The notes under the pieces: model-generated | Told to the model about the DNA's origin: nothing | The model's database searches: none | The model's input: the letters and a program-made list of their open reading frames with translations, nothing else | Shown: positions 21,956 to 29,542 of the stretch, one piece after another | Position numbering within the stretch: the stretch's first letter is position 1 | Layout of the letters: every line of letters begins with the position of its first letter | Translations under genes and position numbers: made by a program | Origin: Chloroflexota bacterium | Lineage (GTDB): Bacteria; Chloroflexota; Limnocylindria; Limnocylindrales; CSP1-4 | Reading direction: 5' to 3' | NCBI GenBank assembly: GCA_016191345.1 | Contig: JACPOU010000010.1 | Span: forward strand, 1-36,248 | DNA: 36,248 nucleotides

Positions 21956-23989
21956 GTGACGGAGGATCGGGTGGCAGAGATCGGGAGCGTGCTCGGCGGT
22001 CGATATCGCCTCATCGAGCTGCTCGGGCAGGGTGGCATGGCGACGATCTATCGCGCCCGCGACACCCAGCTCGAGCGCGACGTCGCGGTCAAGGTCCTTC
22101 GCCCCGAGTACGGCCGTGACCCGGACTTCTTCGCCCGGTTCCGGCAGGAGGCCCAGTCCGCCGCCTCGCTGAACCATCCCGGCGTCGTCGCGGTCTACGA
22201 CTACGGCACGGACGAGATCGGCCCGTTCATCGTCATGGAGCTCGTCGACGGCGAGGACCTCGCCTCGATCGTCCGACGAAGCGGCGCGCTCCCGCCGCGC
22301 CAGGCGGCCCGGCTCACGGCCCAGATGGCCCGCGGCATCGCGGCGGCCCACGAGCGGGGCTTCGTCCATCGCGACATCAAGCCCGGCAACATCCTCGTCA
22401 CGCGCGATGGCAGCGTGAAGGTCACCGACTTCGGGATCGCGCGGGCCCTGGCCGAGGCGGCGCTCACGCTCCCCGGCACGACCCTCGGGTCGGTCCACTA
22501 CTTCAGCCCCGAGCAGGCCCGCGGTGAGCCGACGACCCCGGCCTCGGACATCTACAGCCTCGGCATCGTGCTCTACGAGCTGCTCACGGGCCGCCGGCCG
22601 TGGGAAGGCGACAGCGCCGCCGCGATCGCGACGGCCCGCCTGACCGGGCCGGTCCCGAGTCCGTCCGCGGTTCGTGGCGGCATCCCGCCGGCCCTCGAGG
22701 CCATCGTCCGGAAGGCCCTCGCGACGAATGCCGATGATCGCTTCGGCACCGCGGCGGAGATGGCGACCGCGATCGAGGCGTACCTCGCGACGCAGGCTGC
22801 AGGCGCGGCGGGCGCGGCGGGGGCCGGCGCCGCGGGGGCAGGGGCGGCGGCCGCCGGGGCGGCCGGCATTGGCGCGTCGGGTGTCGGTGCCGCGGGGGCG
22901 GCCGGTTCGGCCGCCGGTGCCGGTTCGGGCGCGGCCGGAGCGGGTGCCGCCGGAGCGATCGGCGCGGCGGCCGCCGGTGGAGCCGCGCTGGGTGCCGCCG
23001 CAGGCCTCGGTGGCGGGCCGACCCTCGCCGGCACGGCCCGGCCGAATCCCGGCGCCCGTGTCCCCTACGCTCCTGATGCCTATGCCGGCACGGAGCCACC
23101 CGCCCGACCGGTCGGTGGCGGACGCCGCAGCCCGGACGAGATCGAGGACGAGGACGAGCGCTCCAGGACGAGCCCCTGGATCTGGGTCTCCGGCCTGCTG
23201 GCCCTCGCGATCCTCGCGCTCGCGGCGTTCCTGATCTTCCGCCTCGTCTCCGGTTCGGGCACCACTCCCGGCCCCGACCAGGTCAGCGTCCCGAACTTCG
23301 TCGGCCTGACCTACGAGGCTGCGCAGAAGAAGGCGTCCGACGTGGGCCTCGAGGTCGCCCGGAAGGAGTTCAAGCCGTCGACGGAGCCGGACGGGACGGT
23401 CCTCGCCCAGAACCCGGCGAGCGGCGCGCTCGTCGACAGCGGCTCGACCATCGACCTCACCCTTGCCCTCGGCGACGCGACGGTGGCGGTGCCCGATCTC
23501 CGCGGCAAGACCGAGACCGAGGCGGTCAACCTCATCGCGGCGGCGAAGCTCCAGATCGGGACACGGACCGATGCCTTCGATGCGTTCATCCCCGCCGGCT
23601 CCGTCGTAAGCCAGGACCCCGGCGCGGGCCAGGTCGTGACCCAGGGCCTTGCCGTGAACTACGTCGTCTCGAAGGGTCCCGAGCCCACCGCCTCCCCCTC
23701 CCCGACGCCGGCACCCACGCCCTCCCCGACGCCGGCACCCACCCCGCCCCCGACGCCGGCACCGACCCCGACGCCGCCCGGCTCGGTGAACGTCGGCGAC
23801 TATCGCTGCCTGACCCTGGCGCAGGCCACGGCCGCGATCGCCGCGGACGGCCTCGTTCTCGGGAACACGACCGGCCCGAGCGATGGGCGAGTCGTCGCCC
23901 AGACGCCGGGCCCGGGCACGAAGACGACGGTCGGCACGGCGGTGGACCTGACCTTCGAGAACCCGCCGACCTCGATCACCTGCCCCTGA
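21956..23989 (+). CDS. pknB: PknB-type Ser/Thr protein kinase with PASTA domains
   Basis: 677 residues from the GTG at 21956; a GTG at 21971 with ggagga upstream is equally possible. Kinase domain at about 17-276: Gly loop L-G-Q-G-G-M-A, Lys46 in V-A-V-K-V-L, catalytic H-R-D at 138-140, D-F-G at 158-160, S-P-E-Q in place of A-P-E. Residues 280-355 are almost pure Ala/Gly. A membrane span lies at about 408-429. Outside are two PASTA domains (443-508, 511-577), a Pro/Thr linker (580-613) and a third PASTA-like domain with two Cys. PASTA domains bind muropeptides, and such kinases regulate cell wall growth. All catalytic residues are present. The detached third PASTA is unusual. Confidence 0.95.
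   Translation: MTEDRVAEIGSVLGGRYRLIELLGQGGMATIYRARDTQLERDVAVKVLRPEYGRDPDFFARFRQEAQSAASLNHPGVVAVYDYGTDEIGPFIVMELVDGEDLASIVRRSGALPPRQAARLTAQMARGIAAAHERGFVHRDIKPGNILVTRDGSVKVTDFGIARALAEAALTLPGTTLGSVHYFSPEQARGEPTTPASDIYSLGIVLYELLTGRRPWEGDSAAAIATARLTGPVPSPSAVRGGIPPALEAIVRKALATNADDRFGTAAEMATAIEAYLATQAAGAAGAAGAGAAGAGAAAAGAAGIGASGVGAAGAAGSAAGAGSGAAGAGAAGAIGAAAAGGAALGAAAGLGGGPTLAGTARPNPGARVPYAPDAYAGTEPPARPVGGGRRSPDEIEDEDERSRTSPWIWVSGLLALAILALAAFLIFRLVSGSGTTPGPDQVSVPNFVGLTYEAAQKKASDVGLEVARKEFKPSTEPDGTVLAQNPASGALVDSGSTIDLTLALGDATVAVPDLRGKTETEAVNLIAAAKLQIGTRTDAFDAFIPAGSVVSQDPGAGQVVTQGLAVNYVVSKGPEPTASPSPTPAPTPSPTPAPTPPPTPAPTPTPPGSVNVGDYRCLTLAQATAAIAADGLVLGNTTGPSDGRVVAQTPGPGTKTTVGTAVDLTFENPPTSITCP
22797..23030 (+). 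repeat. Ala/Gly low-complexity linker in kinase gene
   Basis: About 75 codons almost all Ala or Gly (gcg, gcc, ggc, ggg mixtures), joining the kinase domain to the juxtamembrane region. Long uninterrupted GC-only DNA, prone to slippage and sequencing error. Confidence 0.85.
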
Positions 23990-24008
23990 GGCCGGGCTCG
24001 CTCTCCCG

Positions 24009-24458
24009 CTAGACCTCGCCGTCGGCGAAGAGCGTGACCCGGTCCGTGGGCAGCGGCGGCGCGCTCGGGGGCGCCGCGGCCGGCGCCGGCTCGGGATCGT
24101 GCCCGGGGCGACGCGCGGCGGGCCGCGGCCGGATCCGGTGGCCGTTGAGCTCCACGGGCACGAAGTCGCGCAGCCGGAGCGCGGGCGAGGGCGGTTCCGC
24201 CGCGTCGCCGTCGATCGCCGTGACTCGCTGGTCGGGAACCTCCATCGAGCGCTGCGGCGCGGCCTCCCAGCAGCCCCGGAGCTCCGTGCCGGCAAGGGGC
24301 AGGCGCCGGCGGTCGAGGCCGCAATAGCCCAGCTGGCCCGCCACGGACTGCCGGAACTGGCGGCAGGTCGAACAGGTGGTCGAAGAACGGCGGCAGACCC
24401 AGCATCGCGCGGTCTCCGCCTGGGGCGTGCCGCAGTGCGGGCATCGCCAGATCGGCAT
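24009..24458 (-). CDS. Zinc-ribbon protein with three Cys pairs
   Basis: 149 residues from the ATG at 24458, with taccat 6 nt upstream. The first 65 residues are Cys-rich: W-R-C-P-H-C at the start, C-W-V-C at about 19-22, C-S-T-C near 29-32, then Y-C-G-L-D-R-R-R and G-C-W. The first four Cys look like a zinc ribbon; the second set may be another zinc or iron site. The rest is L-R-D-F-V-P-V-E-L-N-G-H-R-I and a Pro/Ala-rich end. I do not recognise the family; a nucleic-acid or protein-binding zinc protein is plausible. It converges on the kinase gene with only 19 nt between stops. Confidence 0.78.
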   Translation of the reverse strand: MPIWRCPHCGTPQAETARCWVCRRSSTTCSTCRQFRQSVAGQLGYCGLDRRRLPLAGTELRGCWEAAPQRSMEVPDQRVTAIDGDAAEPPSPALRLRDFVPVELNGHRIRPRPAARRPGHDPEPAPAAAPPSAPPLPTDRVTLFADGEV

Positions 24459-24464
24459 GGCGCG

Positions 24465-24470
24465 ATGGTA
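24465..24470 (-). promoter_or_regulatory. -10 element of zinc-ribbon gene
   Basis: On the minus strand taccat (24470 to 24465) lies 6 nt before the ATG at 24458, with no ribosome binding site. Leaderless arrangement. Confidence 0.5.
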
Positions 24471-24579
24471 GCTGCGATCGGCGGCGGCGTCGAGGCTGAA
24501 TCTGCGCGTCGGCCGGAGCGTGTGACGCACGGCGGTCGGGCCGCAGAGGGCGATCCTCGGTATTCGGCGGCCAAGCAGA

Positions 24580-24691
24580 GACAGATCGACACCACGCGGG
24601 GCCTCGTCCGGGCCGGGGCCCTGTCCGAACCTCAGCTCGCGCTCAAGACGACCTCCGGGTCGGACAAATCGCGCGGGGGTGTCGATCTGAC
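24580..24691. repeat. Inverted-repeat-bounded noncoding segment
   Basis: A perfect 12-bp inverted repeat, cagatcgacacc (24582-24593) and ggtgtcgatctg (24678-24689), extends imperfectly to about 19 bp each side. It encloses about 84 bp of GC-rich sequence. A third copy of tgtcgatctg lies at 24720-24729. The whole gap 24459-24857 holds no gene I can support. The structure could be a small mobile-element remnant or a long-stem regulatory element. No flanking target duplication is evident. Confidence 0.5.
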
Positions 24692-24857
24692 GGCAACCGG
24701 CTGACCAAGCTCCACCTGATGTCGATCTGGCTGGAAGGGGTCGGCCGGCGCATCAGCGGCGGTTCATTCGAGCCCAGCCACGTGACCATGCGCGAGGCGA
24801 GTCCCGGAACCATCCGCGGGGCGATCCCCGCCCCCCGTCCGCGGCCTGCCCGGCCGC

Positions 24858-26060
24858 TCAGTTGGCGATCGTGATCGTCCTGGAGGCCGAGGTCGTCCCG
24901 AAGTCAGTCGTCGCCACCACGACCGTCGCGAGTCCCGCGCCGGCCGTGACGCCCGTCGGGAGCGTGGTCGTGAAGGTCGCCCGGCCATCGCCCGCGGTTG
25001 TCGCCTCCTTCGCGATCGGCTGGATGCCGGGAACCGTCAGGTTGAAGGTCACGGTGGCCCCCTCGAGCGGCAGCCCGTCGGGGTCGGTCACGAGGACACC
25101 CAGCTGGAGCGACACCGGCAGCGAGCTCACGGAGATCCGCGACGATGACGCCGTGAGGGTGGCGGTCAGGCTCCCGCTGCCGCGGACCACGGAGAGGATG
25201 AGCTCGCCGGTGTTGCCGGCCGGGTCGGTACCCGTGATCCGGATCCCGTTCGGTCCGGGCTCCAGCGGCAGGCTGAGCGTGAACGTGCCATCGGTGGCGG
25301 CAACCCCGGAGATCGAGGTTCCGTTGGCCTCGTTCCGGGCAAGGATCGTGGTCCGGGGCTGCGTCGTCCCGGTCAGGTCGACCGTCGAGCGGTTGATCGT
25401 CGCCCCCGCGGCCGGGGACGAGAGCACGAACGCTGGCGGCTCCGCGTCGAGGATGAACGTCACGACCGGGGACGCCTCGGATTCGAGGCCCGCTTCCACG
25501 ATCGTGGCGTAGAAGTCGTTCCGGCCCGGGGTCAGGTCAACTGGCACGATCATCCGGATCGTGGACCCGACCGGGACCTCGGCGATCGGGGCGGGTGCCT
25601 GGCCCTCGAGCGTCAGGTAGATCCGGACGCGCACGGCGGGATCGCCGACGAGGTTGTCCGCGATCGTCACCTCGAGATCCGCGATCGGCTGGTTCGTGTA
25701 CGGCTCGGCGGGTGAGGCGATGGTCGGCGCGCCGGCGATGACGATCGGGGTCGCCGAGGGCTTCGGCGTGGCGGTGATGTTGTCGACGAAGCCGGTCAGC
25801 GACGACCCGAGCGCCCGAACGAGCGAGCCGATGCCGCCCGTCGCCGTCGAGAACACCGCGAACCCAAGCGCGGCGACGGCAACGACGAGGAGGAGCCGGG
25901 CCGGCAGCGGGATGCCACGCCGGCGCTTGTCGAGACCCTTCGCCTGCTTCAGGCGGTACGCGTCGGGCGCCGGGACGCGGACCCGCTGGGCGGCCGGGCG
26001 GCCCGTGCTCGGTGCGCGGGGCCGGACATGCGAAGATCGTCCGCCACGACGGGTCGTCAT
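24858..26060 (-). CDS. Membrane-anchored protein with Ig-like (Big) domains
   Basis: 400 residues from the ATG at 26060; a longer open frame is not credible. Residues 1-50 are basic and cytoplasmic. One membrane span lies near 53-72 (A-R-L-L-L-V-V-A-V-A-A-L-G-F). A Thr/Pro linker leads to at least three beta-rich domains: about 110-210, about 212-300 (T-I-N-R-S-T-V-D-L-T-G-T-T, D-P-A-G-N-T-G-E) and about 305-400, which resembles invasin-type Big-1 (V-T-D-P-D-G-L-P-L-E-G-A-T-V-T-F-N, D-G-R-A-T-F-T-T). A type II-like surface protein, perhaps binding sugars or other proteins. The family call is by architecture. It is divergent from the Cys-motif/folate operon. Confidence 0.82.
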   Translation of the reverse strand: MTTRRGGRSSHVRPRAPSTGRPAAQRVRVPAPDAYRLKQAKGLDKRRRGIPLPARLLLVVAVAALGFAVFSTATGGIGSLVRALGSSLTGFVDNITATPKPSATPIVIAGAPTIASPAEPYTNQPIADLEVTIADNLVGDPAVRVRIYLTLEGQAPAPIAEVPVGSTIRMIVPVDLTPGRNDFYATIVEAGLESEASPVVTFILDAEPPAFVLSSPAAGATINRSTVDLTGTTQPRTTILARNEANGTSISGVAATDGTFTLSLPLEPGPNGIRITGTDPAGNTGELILSVVRGSGSLTATLTASSSRISVSSLPVSLQLGVLVTDPDGLPLEGATVTFNLTVPGIQPIAKEATTAGDGRATFTTTLPTGVTAGAGLATVVVATTDFGTTSASRTITIAN

Positions 26061-26170
26061 CCGCCCTATCGTCGCACGGATATGCCGGGCCGCGTTTCGA
26101 GGTCGCAGCGGTGTACGCTGCGACGGTCCGGTGCCCACCGGGGAGCGCCGTCGCAGTCCAGGGAGGTTCG

Positions 26171-26698
26171 GTGGAGGAGCGCGACCGACGGTCCGGCGCC
26201 CCGCTGCGCGCAGACGGCCGCCCGGCATTCGGCCTCGGGCCGATCGCGCGCGTCCCGACCCTCGCCGCCCTGGCGCGACCGGCGATGCCACCGCCCCAGC
26301 CCCCGGCCCACTCCACCGCTCCCGCGACGGCCGCCCCTCCGGCCCGTCGGAAGCCATCAGCTCCGCGCGTGGGCGTGCCGGTGTTCCGCGCCGCGGCGCC
26401 GCCCGGCCAGCGCGGCGTCATGTCCCATCCCGGCGCGGAGATGGCGCGGGCGAGGGCCTTCGGGCTGCCCAACCTCCGTCGCAACGTGTGCCCGCACTTC
26501 TTCCTGACCGGCGGACGCGGGGCGATCCCGATCCACGCTCCGCATCTCCTGAAGGCGCTCGTCCGCCAGGACGGCACGACCTCTCGCTGCCAGCTCCGCG
26601 GCGGGGTTCACCTCGAGCAGGGGTACGTCAACGACGTCTGCCTCTCCCCCCGCTTCAACCAGTGCGTCTTCTACGAGGAAGACCTCTCCGACCGATGA
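26171..26698 (+). CDS. Protein with Chloroflexota-type Cys-rich C-terminal motif
   Basis: 175 residues from the GTG at 26171, with gggagg 4 nt upstream; the frame stays open to an ATG at 26012, which would overlap the divergent gene's start. Residues 1-95 are a Pro/Ala-rich, probably disordered segment. Residues about 105-175 hold four Cys: V-C-P-H-F-F, S-R-C-Q-L, N-D-V-C-L-S-P-R-F, N-Q-C-V-F-Y. From memory, a C-P-Y-L ... R-C ... C-L-T-P ... C-P-R-Y domain is common in Chloroflexota proteins, often with LysM; this is a variant. It probably binds metal or an Fe-S cluster. It overlaps folC by 4 nt (ATGA, 26695-26698), so it heads the folate operon. Confidence 0.75.
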   Translation: MEERDRRSGAPLRADGRPAFGLGPIARVPTLAALARPAMPPPQPPAHSTAPATAAPPARRKPSAPRVGVPVFRAAAPPGQRGVMSHPGAEMARARAFGLPNLRRNVCPHFFLTGGRGAIPIHAPHLLKALVRQDGTTSRCQLRGGVHLEQGYVNDVCLSPRFNQCVFYEEDLSDR

Positions 26699-28134
26699 GC
26701 CGGCCCGGAACCGGCGCGAGCCCGACCCGCGATCCCGGCCCGATCCGGGACGACTACCGGGCCGCCGTGCGGGCGCTCGAGGCGAGAGGCAGGTTCGGGA
26801 TCCGGCTGGGCCTCGGGCGGACGCGAGCGCTGCTCCGCGAGCTCGGCGACCCGCAACTGGCATTCCGGGGCGCCCTCGTGGCGGGCACGAACGGCAAGGG
26901 CAGCGTCCTGGCGCTGGCGGGCAGCGCGCTCCGAGCCGCGGGCATCCGGATCGGCGAGACTCCGAAGCCGCACCTCGTGTCCTATCGGGAGCGCCTGGTG
27001 ATCGGCGGCGAGCCCATCGATCCGGTGACGTTCGCCCGGCTCGTCGCGGAGGTCCTGCCCGCGGCCGACCGCGTCGCCGCGCGGCACGGCGAGCCGACGG
27101 AGTTCGAGCTGTTGACCGCGATCATCTTCCGCTGGTTCGCGGAGGAGGGGATCGAGGTGGCGCTCGTGGAGGTGGGGCTCGGCGGGCGCCTCGACGCGAC
27201 CCACACCTGGGACGGCGGGGTGGCCGTCATCACGAACGTCGCCCTCGACCACATGGACCGGCTCGGGGGCACCATCGAGCTGATCGCACGGGAGAAGGCG
27301 GCGATCATCGAACGCGGCGACCTTGCCGTCACGGGGGCGACGCCGCCCGCGCTGGGCGTGGTCCGGCGCCGGGCGCGGCGCCTCGGCGTGCCCCTCCGCG
27401 AGGTGGCCGCGCCGGCGCTCCTCGGCTGGGACCGCGATGGGATCGAGGCCGAGCTGCCCCGCCTCGGCGCGACGCAGATCGGCCTGCGGGGTCGGCACCA
27501 GGCCGTGAACGCGGCCGTCGCGGATGCCCTTCTCGACGCGCTGGCCGAGGCGGGGATCGCACGGGTCGCGGACCTGGATCGGCGGCGTGGGTACGCTGCC
27601 GCCACATGGCCCGGCCGGCTGGAGCTGCTGCGTGTCGGTGGGCGCGACGTGCTCCTCGACGGGGCCCACAACCCGGCCGGCGCGGCGGCACTCGCCCAGG
27701 CGCTCGAGGACCTCCGGCCGTTCCTCGCCGGTGGCGCCGCGGGCACGGACGCGGACGCGGCGCAGGAAACGCCGCTCACCCTGGTCGTCGCGTCGATGGC
27801 CGACAAGGACGTCGATGGGGTGATCCGCGCGCTCCTCGAGTGCCGCGCCGTCGCCGGTGCCCGGATCGTCGCGACGAGCCTCGACGTCCCGCGCGCGCTG
27901 CCGGCAACGGACCTCGCCCGACGCTGGCGGACGCTCGCGGCGGATGCCCTCGTGCTCCGGGCGCCGATCGGCGAGGTCCGGGTGGTCCCGGATCCCGGCC
28001 ACGCCCTCGAGCTCGCCCTCGCCGATGCCCCCGGCCCGGTCGTCGTGGCCGGCTCGCTGTACCTTGTCGGCGACGCGCGCAGGCGACTCGTGGACGATCC
28101 CCGGCTGCGCGATCCGGAGGACGGATCCCGATGA
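26695..28134 (+). CDS. folC: Folylpolyglutamate/dihydrofolate synthase
   Basis: 479 residues. It adds glutamate to dihydropteroate or folates using ATP. P-loop G-T-N-G-K-G-S at about 64-70, K-P-H-L-V-S-Y-R-E-R, E-F-E-L-L-T-A-I-I-F, V-E-V-G-L-G-G-R-L-D-A-T, V-A-L-D-H-M-D-R-L-G, E-K-A-A-I-I, then W-P-G-R-L-E and the C-domain D-G-A-H-N-P. Somewhat longer than usual (about 430) because of an N-terminal extension and a loop near 345-355. Both ends are coupled by ATGA overlaps, to the Cys-motif gene before and folP after. Whether it also has DHFS activity cannot be read from sequence, but it is the only copy in the window and sits with folP. Confidence 0.95.
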   Translation: MSRPGTGASPTRDPGPIRDDYRAAVRALEARGRFGIRLGLGRTRALLRELGDPQLAFRGALVAGTNGKGSVLALAGSALRAAGIRIGETPKPHLVSYRERLVIGGEPIDPVTFARLVAEVLPAADRVAARHGEPTEFELLTAIIFRWFAEEGIEVALVEVGLGGRLDATHTWDGGVAVITNVALDHMDRLGGTIELIAREKAAIIERGDLAVTGATPPALGVVRRRARRLGVPLREVAAPALLGWDRDGIEAELPRLGATQIGLRGRHQAVNAAVADALLDALAEAGIARVADLDRRRGYAAATWPGRLELLRVGGRDVLLDGAHNPAGAAALAQALEDLRPFLAGGAAGTDADAAQETPLTLVVASMADKDVDGVIRALLECRAVAGARIVATSLDVPRALPATDLARRWRTLAADALVLRAPIGEVRVVPDPGHALELALADAPGPVVVAGSLYLVGDARRRLVDDPRLRDPEDGSR

Positions 28135-29102
28135 GCGACCGCGGCCCCCGCGCGGTGCCCGCCACGCCCCCGCCGAGCGGCATCCCCGACGGTCTCGGCT
28201 CCACGCGGATCGGGCCGCGCCGCTTCACCTGGGGCGAGCGGACCTTCGTGATGGGCATCCTCAACGTGACGCCGGATTCGTTCTCCGGCGACGGGCTCCT
28301 GGCGACGGGTGCGGGCGCGGCCGAACCCGTGGCGGCCGAACCCGTGGCGGCCGAACCCGTGGCGGCCGGTCCCGTGGCGGCGGCGGTCCGCCTTGCCACG
28401 ATGATGGCCGAGGACGGCGCGGACATCCTCGACATCGGCGGCGAATCCACCCGCCCCGGCCATGCGCCGGTCGCGGCCATGGACGAGCTTGCCCGCGTCC
28501 TGCCGGTCGTCGCGGCGGTCCGGGCCGCCCTGCCCGCGATGCCGCTCTCGATCGACACGACCAAGCCCGCGGTCGCGGCCGCCGCCCTCGACGCCGGCGC
28601 GGACCTGCTCAACGATGTCTGGGGCGTGGGCGATGACGACGGGCTCGTCCGGCTCGCGGCGGAGCGCGGCGTGCCGATCGTCCTGATGCACAACCGCGCC
28701 GAGGCGCGCTACACGACGCTCATCCCCGAGGTCATCGCCGACCTCCAGCGCGCGATCGAGCGGGCCCTGCGGGCCGGCGTCCGCTGGGACTCGATCCTCG
28801 TTGATCCGGGCTTCGGGTTCGGGAAGACCCCGGACCAGAACCTCGCGCTCCTGCGCGACCTCGCGAGCCTCGCGGTCCTGGGCCGGCCCGTCCTCCTCGG
28901 CACGTCGCGCAAGTCGACGCTCGGCCGGGTCCTGGACCTGCCGGCCGGCGAGCGCCTGGAGGCAACGCTCGCGACGACGGCGCTCGCGGCCGCGTCGGGC
29001 GTGGACATCGTCCGCGTCCACGACGTCCGCGAGAACATCCGCGCGGCGCGGATCGCCGACGCGATCGTCCGCGGCACCTGGACGGAGGGAGCCGCGACAT
29101 GA
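28131..29102 (+). CDS. folP: Dihydropteroate synthase with repeat insertion
   Basis: 323 residues. It joins pterin pyrophosphate and p-aminobenzoate to dihydropteroate and is the sulfonamide target. Signatures: G-I-L-N-V-T-P-D-S-F-S at about 42-52, D-I-G-G-E-S-T-R-P-G at 101-110, S-I-D-T-T-K-P, L-N-D-V-W-G, M-H-N-R, D-P-G-F-G-F-G-K, G-T-S-R-K-S. Residues about 63-82 hold four copies of A-A-E-P-V or a variant, encoded by a 15-bp tandem repeat. They lie in the loop between the first substrate motif and the first long helix. Most DHPS enzymes are about 280 residues; the excess here is this insertion plus a 30-residue N-terminus. ATG start overlaps the folC stop. Confidence 0.95.
   Translation: MSDRGPRAVPATPPPSGIPDGLGSTRIGPRRFTWGERTFVMGILNVTPDSFSGDGLLATGAGAAEPVAAEPVAAEPVAAGPVAAAVRLATMMAEDGADILDIGGESTRPGHAPVAAMDELARVLPVVAAVRAALPAMPLSIDTTKPAVAAAALDAGADLLNDVWGVGDDDGLVRLAAERGVPIVLMHNRAEARYTTLIPEVIADLQRAIERALRAGVRWDSILVDPGFGFGKTPDQNLALLRDLASLAVLGRPVLLGTSRKSTLGRVLDLPAGERLEATLATTALAAASGVDIVRVHDVRENIRAARIADAIVRGTWTEGAAT
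28317..28376 (+). repeat. 15-bp tandem repeat inside folP
   Basis: Four copies of gcggccgaacccgtg (the last gcggccggtcccgtg), in frame, encoding A-A-E-P-V. Three copies are identical, pointing to recent expansion. Confidence 0.9.
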
Positions 29103-29467
29103 GCGACCGCATCCTGCTCGACCGCATGACGTTCACCGCCCGGCACGGCGTCCACGACCACGAGAAGCGGATCGCCCAGCGCTTCGAGGTCGACGTGGAG
29201 CTCCACGCCGACCTCCAGCCGGCCGGCCTCGAGGACGACCTCGAGCGGACGCTCGACTACGGCATGGTCTACGAGACCGTCCGGACGATCGTCGAATCGA
29301 CCACGTTCAATCTCATCGAGGCCCTCGCCGAGGCGATCTCGCACGAGCTCCTGGCAGGCTTTCCCGGCCTCGATGAGGTCGTCGTCCGGGTGCGCAAGCC
29401 GGACGTCCAGCTGGGCGGGCCGCTCGCCTTCGCCGGCGTCGAGATCCGGCGGCGCCGCTCCCCCTGA
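29099..29467 (+). CDS. folB: Dihydroneopterin aldolase
   Basis: 122 residues. It converts dihydroneopterin to 6-hydroxymethyl-dihydropterin and glycolaldehyde. Family features: short N-terminal strand with R-H-G-V-H-D-H-E-K, R-F-E-V-D-V-E-L, D-Y-G-M-V-Y-E-T-V, F-N-L-I-E-A-L-A-E-A-I and V-R-V-R-K-P. The usual catalytic Lys (R-V-x-K-P) is present. ATG overlaps the folP stop. folK and folE are not in the window after it; the operon ends here with a hairpin terminator. Confidence 0.94.
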   Translation: MSDRILLDRMTFTARHGVHDHEKRIAQRFEVDVELHADLQPAGLEDDLERTLDYGMVYETVRTIVESTTFNLIEALAEAISHELLAGFPGLDEVVVRVRKPDVQLGGPLAFAGVEIRRRRSP

Positions 29468-29479
29468 CGCCACGAATCG

Positions 29480-29510
29480 GAACGGGCCCGACCGTGGGTC
29501 GGGCCCGTTC
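29480..29510. terminator. Bidirectional hairpin terminator between folB and htrA
   Basis: 13-bp perfect inverted repeat, gaacgggcccgac / gtcgggcccgttc, with a 5-nt loop. It is 13 nt after folB and 33 nt from the stop of the convergent protease gene. Confidence 0.85.
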
Positions 29511-29542
29511 GCGACGCGCGTTGGAGGAGCGCTGCGGAGCGA

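Noticed and set aside
21911-24595. 894-codon minus-strand open frame opposite the kinase gene
   Set aside because: Shadow of the kinase gene; composition Arg/Gly-rich and no recognisable domain.
24602-24857. Plus-strand open frame through the noncoding gap
   Set aside because: No start with a binding site, Arg-rich first half, no family resemblance, and it runs into the antisense of the Ig-like gene.
26671-29021. Long minus-strand open frames opposite the folate genes
   Set aside because: Shadows; folC, folP and folB motifs and ATGA couplings fix the plus strand as coding.
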